From assembly GCA_028554645.1 (NCBI GenBank), contig JAQOOI010000079.1, positions 1,240,001 to 1,304,000 of the forward strand: a DNA stretch of 64,000 nucleotides, read 5' to 3'. The notes below the pieces were generated by a model, which was not told where the DNA came from, ran no database searches, and saw only the letters and a list, made by a program, of their open reading frames with translations. Positions 24,137-35,669 of this stretch are shown piece after piece. Numbering within the stretch: position 1 is the first letter of the stretch; each line of letters begins with the position of its first letter. The position numbers and the translations under genes are program-made. Source of the DNA: Omphalotus guepiniiformis. Lineage: Eukaryota; Basidiomycota; Agaricomycetes; Agaricales; Omphalotaceae.

Positions 24137-26076
24137 TCACAAAGCGTCTCGCCTTTTGATACCCACTCGGCAATGCAACGGCTTGCGCAAAAAGCCCTCT
24201 CGGGTTTCAAGCTACAAAACAACAGATTAGTACCCGACAGCAGGCATAGATAAAATCTCACCTTGTAATTCTCATCCTCAAGCACAAACGCAAACTTTCG
24301 CAAGATCGACGCAACGATGATTTGCAATTCCAAGAACGCTAAATTTCTGCCCACGCAAGCCCTTGGACCAACGGAGAAAGGGTTGAAAGCCTTGTTCATC
24401 TCTTCCTTCTGCTCCTTGCTGCCGTCTAACCATCTCTCTGGTCGGAAATCCTCGACGTCGTCGCCCCAGATGGAAGTATCGCGGTGTATGGAGTAGCTCG
24501 GGACAGAGAGAACCGTGCCGGGTTTGAAGTACTGACCATGAATGGTCATGCCAGTGTCAGGGACAATACGTGGGAGACCGATAGCGGAAGTCGAGTGAAT
24601 GCGAAGTCCTTCGTTGATACAAGCATCAAGGTAGGGAAGGTTTGGCTCGCCTTTAGCGTTGGCTTTAACGACTTCGACTGTTGCGGGAGCTGTGCCGTCG
24701 AGATGTTCGTCCAGTTCGGCGTGGAGTTTGGCTTGAGCATGAGGGGTCCGTGCGAGGTGGTAGATAATGGCGCAGGTAGAGCTGAAGAACGGTTAAGTTT
24801 AATTTGGTATTTGCAAGTATCAATTCAACAGACATACTTGGAGGTAGTGTCTGATCCGGCGATGAGGAGTGTAAGAGCTTCAGCGGTAAGTTCTTCTCTG
24901 CCCATAGGTTTACCCTAAGAAAAATCCATAAATTTCCGTTGAGTAATTTGTCAACTATTCCTACCTGATCATCTTTACCCTCCTGCAGCTTCCTCAACAA
25001 ATCTGTCTTCCTCTCATCTATGAGCCCTGCAGCTTGAGCATCCAATCTCTTCTTAACAGCCATGATAGCAATTCCAGCCAAACATTTGACGTCCTCTCCT
25101 CCTTGTTTAAACATGGGAAGCTTCTTTGCTGTGGGACGCCAGTACGCGGGGAGGACACCCATGGACATGGAGTACTCGCCTCGACCGTTCAGAATACGCA
25201 CAGCGGGAATGTGTTTAATCGCGACATCAGATTTTTCACTGCCGGCAGAATCGTAAGCAGCCATGGCCTCTTGATTCGAGACTGGGATGGGTGCGGTGTC
25301 CTTGCAAGAGCTAAGCATTCCAAAAGGGGCGCCAAATGCGAGGTCGCCGATGATGTCAAATGCGAGATAATTGCACCCTAAAAGAGAGATAGGTTAACTT
25401 GATGAAGAAGTACTATAGCACCATTGACTTACATGGAAGACAGTCCAACCAAAGTCGTCCGTCACGACCAAACCACCCATCCTCACCCTCATCTCCGGAC
25501 GAGCCTTTAACAGCTCCGTCATAAAGACGACTCCATTGATCAAGTAGTTGGCCTACGTATAAGCGAATGTGAGGCTCAAACTCGAGGACACTCTTCTGGG
25601 AGAAGATATGTGAAACAATTTTGCGCTTGCGTGCATGGTCATTCCGGTCGCGGGTGTTAAAGAGGCCGCGTTGAATAGACACAAAGGCGTCGTAGAAACC
25701 AGATTTGAGAGCTCCGTTACCGTGCGCATAGACAGTGGCTAAAGCCTCTGAACTCGCAATTGAAACATGATTGGGGGCGATACGGACAATAGGTCCTAAA
25801 GTGATAGTTCAGAAAAGAGGTTTTTCGAGCTCCGGGCCGTTACGTACCGTATTTCTCATGCAGGGCGTGTACAGCCTCTGAACGATGACCACTAACGGAC
25901 ACCCATGCAAGCCAGATGTCTGAAAACTTGGCGAGAGAGGGCCCCGGATAGGAGCGTATATTGTGAATGTCAACGAGCCATGGAACGAAATGAACGAGAA
26001 AGACTAGAGCAATGAGATATACAGGCAAAGATTTGTAGTCCCTGAGGGACTCGTAAAAGGTGTCAACGAGATACAT
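24137..26076 (-). CDS. CYP53: Cytochrome P450, CYP53-like benzoate para-hydroxylase
   Basis: Predicted 558-aa haem monooxygenase in six exons: 26076-25848, 25795-25433, 25377-24965, 24914-24838, 24781-24262 and 24211-24137. The start is the ATG at 26076; an open frame upstream lacks an ATG. An N-terminal anchor (PVYLIALVFLVHFVPWLV) precedes YPGPSLAKFSD. The I-helix has LIAGSDTTS, the K-helix ExxR is INEGLRI, and the haem loop is FSVGPRACVGRN with its axial cysteine. AFVSIQRGLFNTRDR and the ending ETREGFLRKPLHCRVGIKRR are typical of CYP53, which 4-hydroxylates benzoate and related aromatics in fungi, acting at the ER with a reductase partner. No stop or frameshift seen. Confidence 0.93.
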
Positions 26077-26909
26077 TGAAAACTGAGGGAAATGAGGAGT
26101 GGTCAAAATTGAAACATACGGCGATGCTTTTATGAGGCTACGTACCCTTAACTCAGAAGCTTTTAGGTCGGATCCTGCAATTTGGGGCTAACAAATCACA
26201 AGGGGGTCGGATGTTTTTTCCCCACATTCTTGCGAATTATGTATCGGGGCATCCCTGATTCGTCGGAATCCGTCCAAATCAAAAATTGGTTCTTCTAGTT
26301 CCGTGTCTAACTTGTCTCACTTCTTCGTGCTATACCTCCTAGAGCAGCTCAACAAAGCTCAAGAGAATAGAGCTCAGAGCACAGCGATGGATGACGCTGA
26401 AGGGGGCAATATCGACTCTTACGTGCTTCTTCGAAGCAGAGGTCACCCCGAGTTTACGCTGGCACACGCTGGCGTGAGCGACGGAAACGGATGTTATCAC
26501 ATTTTGCTCAAATTCGTACTGAGCTGAACTCACCTCCAGCACAGCCAGATGTGGTGTACGTTTTGCCAGTTCTCATGACCGCTTCGGTCGTACAATAGAA
26601 TCGCCACCCGCAACGTGCAGTTTACAAAGCAATAGGAAGGCAGCAGATCCTTCAATCACTTTTTCTATTCTATCAATGATTGCATTCGTCGTAAAGGGCT
26701 CGAGATACGCTTCATGACGATCCTCAAGTCTCCCGAGGCAACTAAAGGATAGGTCGAAGAGTCGCTCTCTGAATCAACGTTCAAAGGCGGATATCGATTG
26801 TCTGACTTTCTCTCCCCTGGTTCATTCCGGTCTAGGATTTCGCCCAACCCAGAACGCCTCCAGTCTCGGTTTCACTCTTTTGCAAATAATCAATTGGGTT
26901 TTGATCATC
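26077..26909. other. Intergenic, no gene seen
   Basis: Promoter region of the P450 on the left. A 46-codon ATG frame at 26387-26527 has no support. No repeat found. Confidence 0.5.
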
Positions 26910-27794
26910 ATGGCCACAGCTCAGCGTCTTTCCGAGCTTTATCACCTTACCACTCGTATTTCTCCTTGGTTCACGGCTTTTGTCCACGATATCTTTGTAT
27001 TGGCTGCTTTGACTTTGGGTGCAATTGCTTAGGTCCATACAGCCTCGTACTCCCCCGAGACTGCACCTGCAACTTCCGAGCAAGACCAGTATGGGACGAA
27101 TGGGTATGGTCAGCCTGGCAAAGCAGGAGTAAACCAAACTAGTCTTTGTCATAATGCATATATTCAGTCTCTCAGTCCCTTCTGTATATCTATTCGTCAA
27201 TTTAATTGACGTTTTCTGTCTGTGGGCTCCTCCAAATCCTGGCGCAGATTCTATAATCGGTGATATCGAGGTGATCAATTCCATCTTGCGTAATTCTCTC
27301 CTTTCTGATCAATTGAATTCTAGCGATTTGAAGTGTCCTGGTGTGTAAAAGCTGGCTACCATCCCACCTATACCAGACGGTGCCATCACCAGCGCCCACT
27401 TTGTCCAAACTCAAGATTACGTGCAGGTTACTGGTGTCGGAGACTTGACGGCTTCTCAACATCCCGCAAGGCGACTCTGGAGGCGAGCTTGACCCTCATG
27501 GTGCGGATGGAGATTGAAATCCGATTAGTGGGCTTGTATTTTCGAGTGCATTCGCCAATGATGGGTCGTTCCAGCAAATGCATGAATGTACGGTGAGTAT
27601 CGATATTGATGTATGACTTTGGAATTTGTATTGATCATTGCATAGAATTTCATGGCTACAGCCCAATCCTGTTTCCGAGCCTGTAAAGAAGGTCCGAACG
27701 CTGTTGCTCTCTGTGAGTACGTGATTATCTATTCGTTTATTGTTCCGTAGTGACATATTGCTGTTTGGTGTAGGCGAACACATCTACGATATGC
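26910..27794 (+). pseudogene. Relic of a macrofage-activating-glycoprotein-like (MAG) secreted protein
   Basis: Fragments in order match an Agaricomycete secreted glycoprotein family: LAALTLGAIA, then an in-frame TAG (27030-27032) where a Q codon is expected, SYSPETAPATSEQDQYG, QTSLCHNAYIQSLSPFC, LWAPPNPGADSIIGDIE, EVSWCVKAGY, IPDGAITSAHFVQ, QDYVQVTGVGDLT, GDSGGELDPHGADGD, a TGA where glycine is expected, NPISGLVFSSAF, CFRACKEGPNAVALC and EHIYDM. The frame shifts at least twice (near 27355 and 27460) and the C-terminal part after EHIYDM is missing. The family's initiator ATG may now be ATC at about 26990, the upstream ATG being fortuitous. Five or more lesions make this a secure pseudogene. 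Function of intact relatives is unclear. Confidence 0.85.
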
Positions 27795-28877
27795 ATACAT
27801 AAGCGTAGAAGGGCAGTGGGAGCGGATAATGTATGCTGTCGGGTCGGTGTTGTTTTGCACAATTTTCGCCGGCCCAGCAGCGCTTTGATTATTGTTCGTT
27901 GCTTCTGTTTTGCCAGGGTGTATATTGTTTTGTTACAAATTATAGAGTTGGCTTTCTGGATTCGTTGCTTGTGCGTATCTATCTATAGATATTCTCGTTC
28001 GGTGGTTGCTACTGCTTATGAATTCATGAACATGTACATTTTCTACTTCATCTGTGTTCCGCCGATTACCGATTACAATCAACTTTCATCACACTGCGTT
28101 GTGCTGTTTTCTTCATACCATATCAAATAACTGCAAGATAGTAATCAAAATGTATCCCACTGTCAAACATTCACAATTAAATAAAGTATCGCGTTTTTTG
28201 GACGTACTCACTGCTTATATTGATCTATTCAATAGTACTCATGCTCACTGTCATTGTTGCTCTCTATTCCCCTTGGGCTCCACGGATCTTCACAAGGCTT
28301 TCCGCTGTTCAAGTTGAAACGGAGGAAAAAACGCGTCCATTTCCTCTAAACACAGCTAACACGTGATCACTACTGCTCAACATTCCATACTATTACTATT
28401 ACATTCATAGTACCAAGTGCTCACTGCCATTGTTGCTCTCCATTCCTTTCCTCGGGCTTTCAAAACTTCACGAGGTCTCCGATGTTCCAATCAAAAGAAC
28501 ACCGACGGACAAGCCCAACAACCGACACAATCAAGGTCATGACAGGTTTTCATGACGCGAGTTTGAGTTTCAAGCTTGAGCGAGTGACACCAGAGGAAGG
28601 AAGAACGTCCGCTCTGATTCGATGTCGAGCTTTCTGTACATGTTCAACCTGACATGCACGCGAATCCGTTCATCCAGGAAGATGCAGTGAAATTTTTTGT
28701 ATGTACCTTGAAGCTTCTCATCTGCCAATGAGGTGTGCCTGAGTCCCCCGTTTACTAACTCTCTTCCAGACTCAGTTCGCGATTGTTGACCCGAGAATGG
28801 AGATTTTTTGAACTTAAAGCAAGCAAACTATCTCTCATAAAAGCTACTCATCTCACCTCTTAACCTGATAGCAAGAC
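27795..28877. other. Intergenic with a diverged duplication
   Basis: No gene. Contains the paired blocks at 28234-28500, listed separately, and the upstream region of the NRPS-like relic. Confidence 0.5.
28234..28500. repeat. Two diverged ~90-bp direct repeats
   Basis: The block at 28234-28325 (TGCTCACTGTCATTGTTGCT, then TTGGGCT, CTTCACAAGG, GTTCAAGTTGAAA) recurs at 28409-28500 (GTGCTCACTGCCATTGTTGC, CTCGGGCT, CTTCACGAGG, GTTCCAATCAAAA). Identity looks like 70-80% by eye. This is an old local duplication of non-coding sequence. Confidence 0.75.
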
Positions 28878-31800
28878 ATGGATTTTCCATGCATGCAAGG
28901 GCTTTCTTGTCCTGATTTCACTCTACCTCCTCCAGATGGTTCTTACAGTATCCTTGACGCTCTTGATCACAATGGAGAGAAGAACCCAAACCATCCGGTC
29001 TTCAGGTATGCGGACGGTGAAGGGTTACATACGATCAACTGGAGGGAAGCCTATCGCGCATTTCATACCACTGCGCGATTAGTCGATGCACAAATACAGA
29101 AGAAACTATCTCAGACAACAAACACTCGTCCAGTGGTGGCAATCTTAGCTACTCTAGGTGGGCCCTTTGCTTGCGCACTTCCGCACATCGTGTCTTACTC
29201 GACACTCAGATTCAATCAAATACTACACCCTCGTGATTGGCCTAATGCGAGCTCGTTACGTCCCAATGCTCATTTCGACCCGCAATTCCGACGTCGCTGT
29301 TGCAGAACTTTTGCGAATGAAATCTGCAACTTGTGTCTTCGTTAGCAAGGACTCAGTCATGCAGACGCTCGCGCAGAATGCTACGGCGAAATTGCGTGAA
29401 AAGTTCTGAATCCGGAGGCGAAATCCCGATTCTGGACATACCTTCATTTCAGGAGATGTTTTCAAAAAGCGAGCAGGAGGATTTCAAGCCCTTACCCAGG
29501 TTCAAGCTGATAAATGATATGGATTCACCTGCCTACATCGTGCATTCTTCAGGTAGTTCTTGTTCTATTCAGTTCCTCGCCATCTGAATTTGATTTGCCA
29601 GGCTCAACTGCTTTTCCGAAGCTAATCACGTTGACCCATCGTATCATTCTGCAGCACGGCCTCATTCCATGTAGGTCGTTTGATTCGTTCTCTGTACTTC
29701 CAATCCTGACAACAGTTTAAGATTACGGCAAATTAGATGTTTGTGGTCGAACTTTGAGCATACACGCTCTACCTATTTTCCGTGAGCTTCTGAATTCGTC
29801 TGTTGCTTGACTTTACTCATGGTGTACTGATCTACAGACATAATGGGAGCTGTAATTATTTCTTGGATCGTACGTGCTCCAGTATTGTGGATGGCCATCC
29901 TTGAGCGTTCAAAGAGATATACATAGGCAATGACTGGCATCGTCGTCGGGGTATTTCCACCAGTCGACCCTCCCATAGTATCTATACCAGACAAAGTATT
30001 GTCGAGTGCCGTTGCCACCAGAAGCAGCCTCATGTTCATTGTGCCTTCTTTCGTGGAGGTAACATTTCTCTCATACAAACGTCTGTCTTCGGGCGTTGAC
30101 GGTCTGGCAATTAGATCTGGGCTCAACAACCTTCCCTCGTAGAGGACATGAAGACTTTGGACGTGATGGTATGTACCAATAATTTCTTGTTGTTTTACGT
30201 TCTGATAGTGACTTCTCCGCAGATTTATGCTGGAGGTCCTCTCTCACAAGAAGTCGGCGACATGCTTATAGAAAACGGTGTTGTCATTTCACCTATGTAC
30301 GGGATGTACGTAGTTTGCTTACTGTATACAACTATTCGCTCACTTCCTGTTCCTCTTCAGCACAGAAGTTGGTATACTCTCGGTGCCCTTCGGTATGCAC
30401 CTTGTGAAAAATACATGGAGTTCGCACTCACAGGAGTGAATCCTTAGCTAAACCTCAACCTGAAGGCTGGCAGTATTGGAAGGTAACTTTTGCACAGTTG
30501 GCCTACATGTGGTTATGACTGATGAATCTGTAGCTATGCTCACCGATGGACGTGTTGATGGTGCCGACAGACGAGGAGAATGTATTCAGAGTCGTGGTGA
30601 AGGTAAATGTTGAAAGATTCACATCTTCGAGTTTGATTTATCTACCCTTTGGTCAGGAAACACCTTCACTCGTGCTCGCAGTCTCTAATCTCGTCTTGGA
30701 TGGCAAAAGGGCGTTTGACACAAATGACTTGGTATACCGTCACCCCGCAAACCCCAAGTTGTTTTACAATGTGGGGCGTGCTGGTGAGCGATAAGTTTTT
30801 CTTGGTAGAGGAAAAATTCTCAATTTGATCCGTCAATCAGATGATCAGATAATGCATTCGGTAATTAGGATTGACATGTACTCATTTGGCCAGCTAATGT
30901 TGATGCCAGAGCTTTGTAGACTGGAGAGAAGACTAATCCGGGGCCTTTAGGTTCGCGTTTTTGTTCTGGATTCATGCAACTCGAACTCAACTTGTGTAAT
31001 AGAGGCGATCCTGCAGCGTGATCGGAATATCAAAGTGGCATTGATGTTTGGCCGGGGCAGGTTTCAAGCTGGGGTTCTCATAACGCCAACCGACGAGTTT
31101 GCTTTCGATCCATCTGATCTTGCGCGGTTGGCTGAGTATCGGAACATGATTTGGTAGTTGAATTTACTTGATTCGTATTACTGGGCACTCAATGATACAC
31201 ATATAGGGAGGCTGTAGAAGCTGCCAATGCCTATGCTCCCCAGCATTCCAAAATCTTCAAAGAGGTAAGACAAACAATCTCACACCATGGTTTTCGCTTC
31301 AATACGTTCTTTTAGCTTATTCTCGTCGCACACCCATCGAAGCCTTTTGAATACACGGCGAAAGGAACACTGAGACGAAATGTCTGCATCACCGCCTACC
31401 ATGCTGAGATTGAAGCAGCATATCAAGCTTTCGAGGAGTCTTCTCTTCCTGATATCAGCCCTCCGTCAGCATGGAAGTTTGACGCAGTTAAGGGTTTTAT
31501 TAGGAAAGTGGTACACAATGCGCTGTCAGTCAAGGCCGCCGACAATGCGAATATCTTTGACCTGGGTGGAGATAGGTGAGTTTTCGGAGATCACTGACTC
31601 AATAATAAGCACTAAATGAATGCACAGTCTGGCAGCCACGTATATTCGCAACACAATCATCAGGTCACTTCGTAGCTCGAAGCCAGGATCTCTCTCGGCT
31701 GTTAGAGCATTACCCCACGATTTTGTGTACAGCTTACCTTCCGTGAACATGCTCAGCGCGTTTGTATGCGGATTAGCCCTCTCTTCGGGTGACGTTGATA

Positions 31801-32854
31801 CACGTAAAGCGCATGATGATCATGATCCCGAGGAAGATGTGTTCCAATGACCAAAGCGGCTAAACCAGATTGGGCAGACAATTTTGAGGGTGCGAGAAGG
31901 AAACGGTGAACCGCCATTGATTGTGATGCACGGTAAGTCGAATGATATATCTATTGCTTGAAAAATACCTATGGTTCTTCGATCCAGGAGGAGGAGGAGA
32001 TATAGATCAATTTGTTCCCTTACAAGAGAAGTTCAGATCAGCGCTCTGGTTTGTGCAAGTCACACCGGAAGTTCCTTTGAACTCCCTCACGGAACATGTT
32101 GCTTTCTATTATAAGAAGATCAAGGCGAGTTATACTTTTATTACCAAGGACGAAAGAACAACGACTGATTGTATGCACTTTACAGGTGCTGCGCCCTCGG
32201 GGTCCGTATCGCTTGGCTGCACATTCAGCGTCGCATATGATCATATTGTTACTCGCGGACATGTTCCAGCGGGACGGTGACGAGATCCTACAGCTCGCTT
32301 TCTTTGACCACTTCCCTACATTCAATTTCGCCCCATCAGTCTATTCTGATCACGACACCCTTGATATTACTGATCCAGAGATGCGATGGGTGTACAAGAA
32401 AGCTGCTTTGAAAGGCATCATAGCTATGCGCGAACGTCAAGGCGCTCGAGCAATGACTGCGCGAGAAATGGTAGCCGTATGGGAAGGAAAGTCTGCATCG
32501 GAGAATGCTGTCCGTGTTGCAGGTGTCCTCAGCAAATATGTAGACGAAATGTTTGAGTTCACGAGTCAGCTTCCAGGGTACACTACAAGCACTGCTCCAG
32601 ATAAGTCTGGGCAACGAGCCATAGACGCAGTTGAAACATGGTTGAAGACTCTTCCGTTTGGGCCAGTGACAACTATCTACGTTGCAGCAGACGGTGTTTT
32701 AATCAACCTCCCAGAAGAGAAAAAGAGAGATTGGAAGGATTTAGGAGCACTTCGGTGCTTCCCTGAAGCAAAGATTGTCAATGTGAAGGGTGGACATGAC
32801 ACGATGTTATCAGAGGAAGCGCTCATCCAAGATTTACAACGAGGCTTCTTCTAG
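28878..32854 (+). pseudogene. NRPS-like synthetase (adenylation-thiolation-thioesterase) with disabling lesions
   Basis: Many small exons encode an adenylate-forming domain, a carrier domain and a C-terminal alpha/beta-hydrolase thioesterase. Landmarks: MDFPCMQGLSCPDF start; IVHSSG|STAFPK, the AMP-binding loop split by an intron; VVGVFPPVDPP; AGGPLSQEVGDMLIENG; VYRHPANPKLFYNVGRA|DDQI; FDLGGDS with the phosphopantetheine serine; GPYRLAAHSASH with the thioesterase serine elbow; and GGHDTMLSEE with its histidine. Lesions: a +1 frame change near 29400, another frame disruption about 30375-30440, and TGA at 31848-31850 where tryptophan is expected. One intron is GC-AG (32125-32185). The thioesterase half is otherwise open, so decay is recent. 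Aryl-acid or alpha-keto-acid substrates are known for A-T-TE enzymes; this one's is unknown. Confidence 0.82.
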
Positions 32855-33547
32855 TTTGGACACACTATGAATACTGTGATTTGTAGATAGGCTGTTATTT
32901 TGTCGCTAAATTCGTTGGAGAATCAGGCCTGCCTAAGGATGTTAAGCATACAAGATGGCAAGTAACGAACCAAGAGAGAACCAGGGAAAACCGAGAGAAA
33001 GAATGTTTGTCGATACGAAGTTACAGCTGTGTTCTTCTTAAGTAAGAAGATGGCGTGCCTCAATCGTTCATGCTAACTTCGAAACAGGTTCGTCGACGTA
33101 GTATCACAACCTTAGTCTCACGTAGACGTAGACGAATATCATTGTTGTAAACATTGTAAACAGGTTGATGTTGATGATATATCTGATACAACGGTTGAGG
33201 CATAAGGAATTTGGCGAGGACGAGGACTCACTGCATCATCAGGGTAGAGCGTGGTGGCAAATACCCAACTTTTGGGCTATAGCAATGATACCCGCGATGG
33301 AATCAGCACCATTGAATACCTCTTCACAAAGAGATAAAAAGATGCATCATCTGTATCGAGTAGTCAACTTTCTTCAAGAAACTGCGGTATTCGGATAGCC
33401 TGAGTGAAACAGGTGGATGTCCTGGTCATTGTAAGAGCAGTCTGAGTGAGCGGAGGTGAGCGGCGAGCGCTAGTTTACAAAGTCTGCACGTGCCATTCAC
33501 CCGTAGTAAACCACTGTTTTCCCGAACTCTCATCTTTAAGAAACACC
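32855..33547. other. Intergenic, no gene seen
   Basis: Spacer between the NRPS-like relic and NDUFS5. GTAGACGTAGACGAATATC and GTAAACATTGTAAACAGGTT near 33124-33166 are simple local repeats. No coding signal. Confidence 0.5.
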
Positions 33548-34119
33548 ATGGCCGTATGTCGTTCATTTCTAACTTGTTATGTGCTACTGATATGTCGTCT
33601 AGTCTGGATACGGCTGGGGTGGAGGTACCCTATTTGCTTCAACCTGGGAGAAATTCGAACAACTGATACTTCCTACTAGGACGCTCACGATGCTTTGCTT
33701 ATTGGCAGGAATTCTCTAAAGTAATTCAAGGAATTTCTTTTCTCTATTGTGCTCAATACTGAAAACCTCTTGATCTAGTGTTACGCTCAGTCAGATTTTC
33801 CCCTTGAATGTCGTCCGCAGGGAGAGGATTATATGGAATGTTTACATCACAACAAGGAGGTACGCATTACAGCTTTCCCCGGTTTGCTATAAGTTGACTT
33901 ACATCGAACAACCCCCTCTGCTCATTCTTGCCAACCACTCTCGGAACTTTCTCGTCCCATGTTGTCCAGGCTGCGCGCGCAAAGAAAATCCAGGATGAAT
34001 TCATTCGTCAAGTAGAGGCGAAAGCCAAGGAGGGCCAAAAGGCCGCTGATATCTTGTCTGACGGTGTCATTGTTGGAGTTGGTTTGATACAGAGGGGAGC
34101 AAAGGACGAGGAGAAATGA
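33548..34119 (+). CDS. NDUFS5: Mitochondrial complex I subunit NDUFS5 (15 kDa, twin CX9C)
   Basis: Predicted 99-aa protein from five small exons: 33548-33553, 33603-33624, 33680-33720, 33779-33859 and 33970-34119. The first exon is only ATGGCC. The protein begins MASGYGWGGGRSR and has two CX9C motifs, CFAYWQEFSKC and CRPQGEDYMEC, characteristic of intermembrane-space proteins imported and oxidised through Mia40. A lysine/alanine-rich helix follows (ARAKKIQDEFIRQVEAKAKE). It is an accessory subunit of the membrane arm of NADH dehydrogenase. All splice sites are GT-AG and in frame. Confidence 0.93.
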
Positions 34120-34485
34120 TGTACTCCTCGCGTTTCTCTCTATCGTATCGACTGACGAAAATACATCTGATCGGGGACCTTGTTCGACGTACTGTCTTCA
34201 GCGTTCATTTCAGGCAACGCAATCGTGCCGTCTAATTGTTCACCATGACCTTACTCATGCGAAATCAGACCGGGAAGTGCTAGTGAACAGCCAGCCAGTG
34301 CTCGCCAGTTCAAACTCTCTATAAGCATCATCTTATTCAAGAAAACCAAGTGGTTTTAATAAAGCGTCAATCCAGGACTAGGGCTTCAGTGATTACGAGT
34401 AGTATCATACACAGGCACTTCGTTATAGCCTAAACGCTCCTACGCAGCATTCCCAGCATCCACTATCGAACTAAGTAATGGTACC
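34120..34485. other. Convergent intergenic spacer
   Basis: 3' regions of NDUFS5 (plus strand) and ERV25 (minus strand). No gene. Confidence 0.5.
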
Positions 34486-35366
34486 TCAGTCAATGAGATA
34501 TTTACGCTTGAAGAATGACCGCAAGTGCATGATCTGCCATGCACCCAACCCAGCGAGTGAAAGGATCGTGAACCATGCAAAGTTCTGAACGCGTTTATTC
34601 GTCGAAGCTGAAATAGACAGATGAGATGAGCTGTGTGCGACTTGACATGACGAAGAAGAAGACACGTACAATTAGTACCTGTGAATCGTTCTTCTCGCTT
34701 TTGCAGGTATCCCATTTCATCCACGATTTCTTTAACGAGACCCTCGAGCTTTCGCATCTCTGTTTCTAGTCCAGACAAAGACTCTTGGTTTGCAATGGCA
34801 CTGCGAGCAGGGAAGAATGATCATGAGCACTTAGTCCACGAAAGAGAAATGCCATAGTGTCGCATACTTGTAGTCCACCGCATCAGCGCCTATGTCTACA
34901 TCCAGGTCAACTATCCGTGAAGATTTCGCAGCATTCTCCGACGGAACACCTAAAGCACAAAGTTACGCATTAGAAAACGCCAGGTTTTGTAGTTCCAAAG
35001 TGTATACATACTGCTGTCCAGCGTGTTTGTGAGGCATACGCCTATTTCGCCCTCGGAGTGGCTAGTAACAGCCAAACGCGTCTCTCCCTTGATATTTCGT
35101 TTGTGAAGGTAAATGTTCTTCTGCGGACTAGAATCCACGATCTGAATATCCACACGTTGGCCTTCTCCTGGACCGATATTCGCTGTGACGATGACCAACT
35201 CATTGTTGTGAACAGGGTTCCATATACATTTCGTTGGAGGATAACGGTAGCCTTGAAGAGAGAATTTTATAGCATTAGAGTTGCCTACTAAGACGGTCAA
35301 TACAATAAGGAAAAGGAAAAGTGACGCTGGATATGTTGAGAGGTTTCGTGGCCATCGTCCGGACAT
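34486..35366 (-). CDS. ERV25: p24/EMP24-GP25L-GOLD cargo receptor, ERV25-like
   Basis: Predicted 226-aa type I membrane protein of early secretory vesicles; exons 35366-35012, 34949-34868, 34800-34679 and 34607-34486. The ATG at 35366 gives a good signal peptide (SLFLFLIVLTVLVGNSNA); an upstream open stretch has none. The GOLD domain runs IKFSLQGYRYPPTKCIWN to GEIGVCLTN, with the conserved cysteine pair. A coiled coil (LETEMRKLEGLVKEIVDEM) precedes the single span (FAWFTILSLAGLGAWQIMHL). The cytoplasmic tail RSFFKRKYLID has the diphenylalanine and basic residues used for COPII/COPI binding. The p24-delta (Erv25) assignment is by tail and overall look. Confidence 0.9.
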
Positions 35367-35669
35367 GGTGATGTGGAATAAGTAGGTCGTAGTGGTTACG
35401 TAATACTCGCAACACAACTTTACAGCCAAACCGTCACTTCAAAGCATGTTCTTCACTCGTCTAAACTTTACAGGACATGATCTTGGCAAGAGTTTTCGCA
35501 CAGGAAACTCTCCTGACTAACAACTTCAGTTCGTCACGTCAAGATCTACTTAGGAGAGACATGGCAAATGCAGGTCGACTTCAAGTCGCGAGGAGTATTA
35601 TATTGATACAACAGTCATCCGAATAAATTAGATATGCAGCTGTCACTTCATAACGAATTTTAGCAGGCT
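35367..35669. other. Intergenic, no gene seen
   Basis: Promoter region of ERV25 and 3' end of the membrane-protein gene, both on the minus strand. Nothing else seen. Confidence 0.5.

Noticed and set aside
26387..26527. Short 46-codon ORF between the P450 and the MAG relic
   Set aside because: No motif, no splice partner and probably chance.
24137..32854. Secondary-metabolite cluster formed by CYP53 and the NRPS-like gene
   Set aside because: Only two candidate genes lie there, one of them inactivated, with an unrelated MAG relic between. CYP53 has a primary detoxification role in fungi. No transporter, transferase or regulator is nearby.
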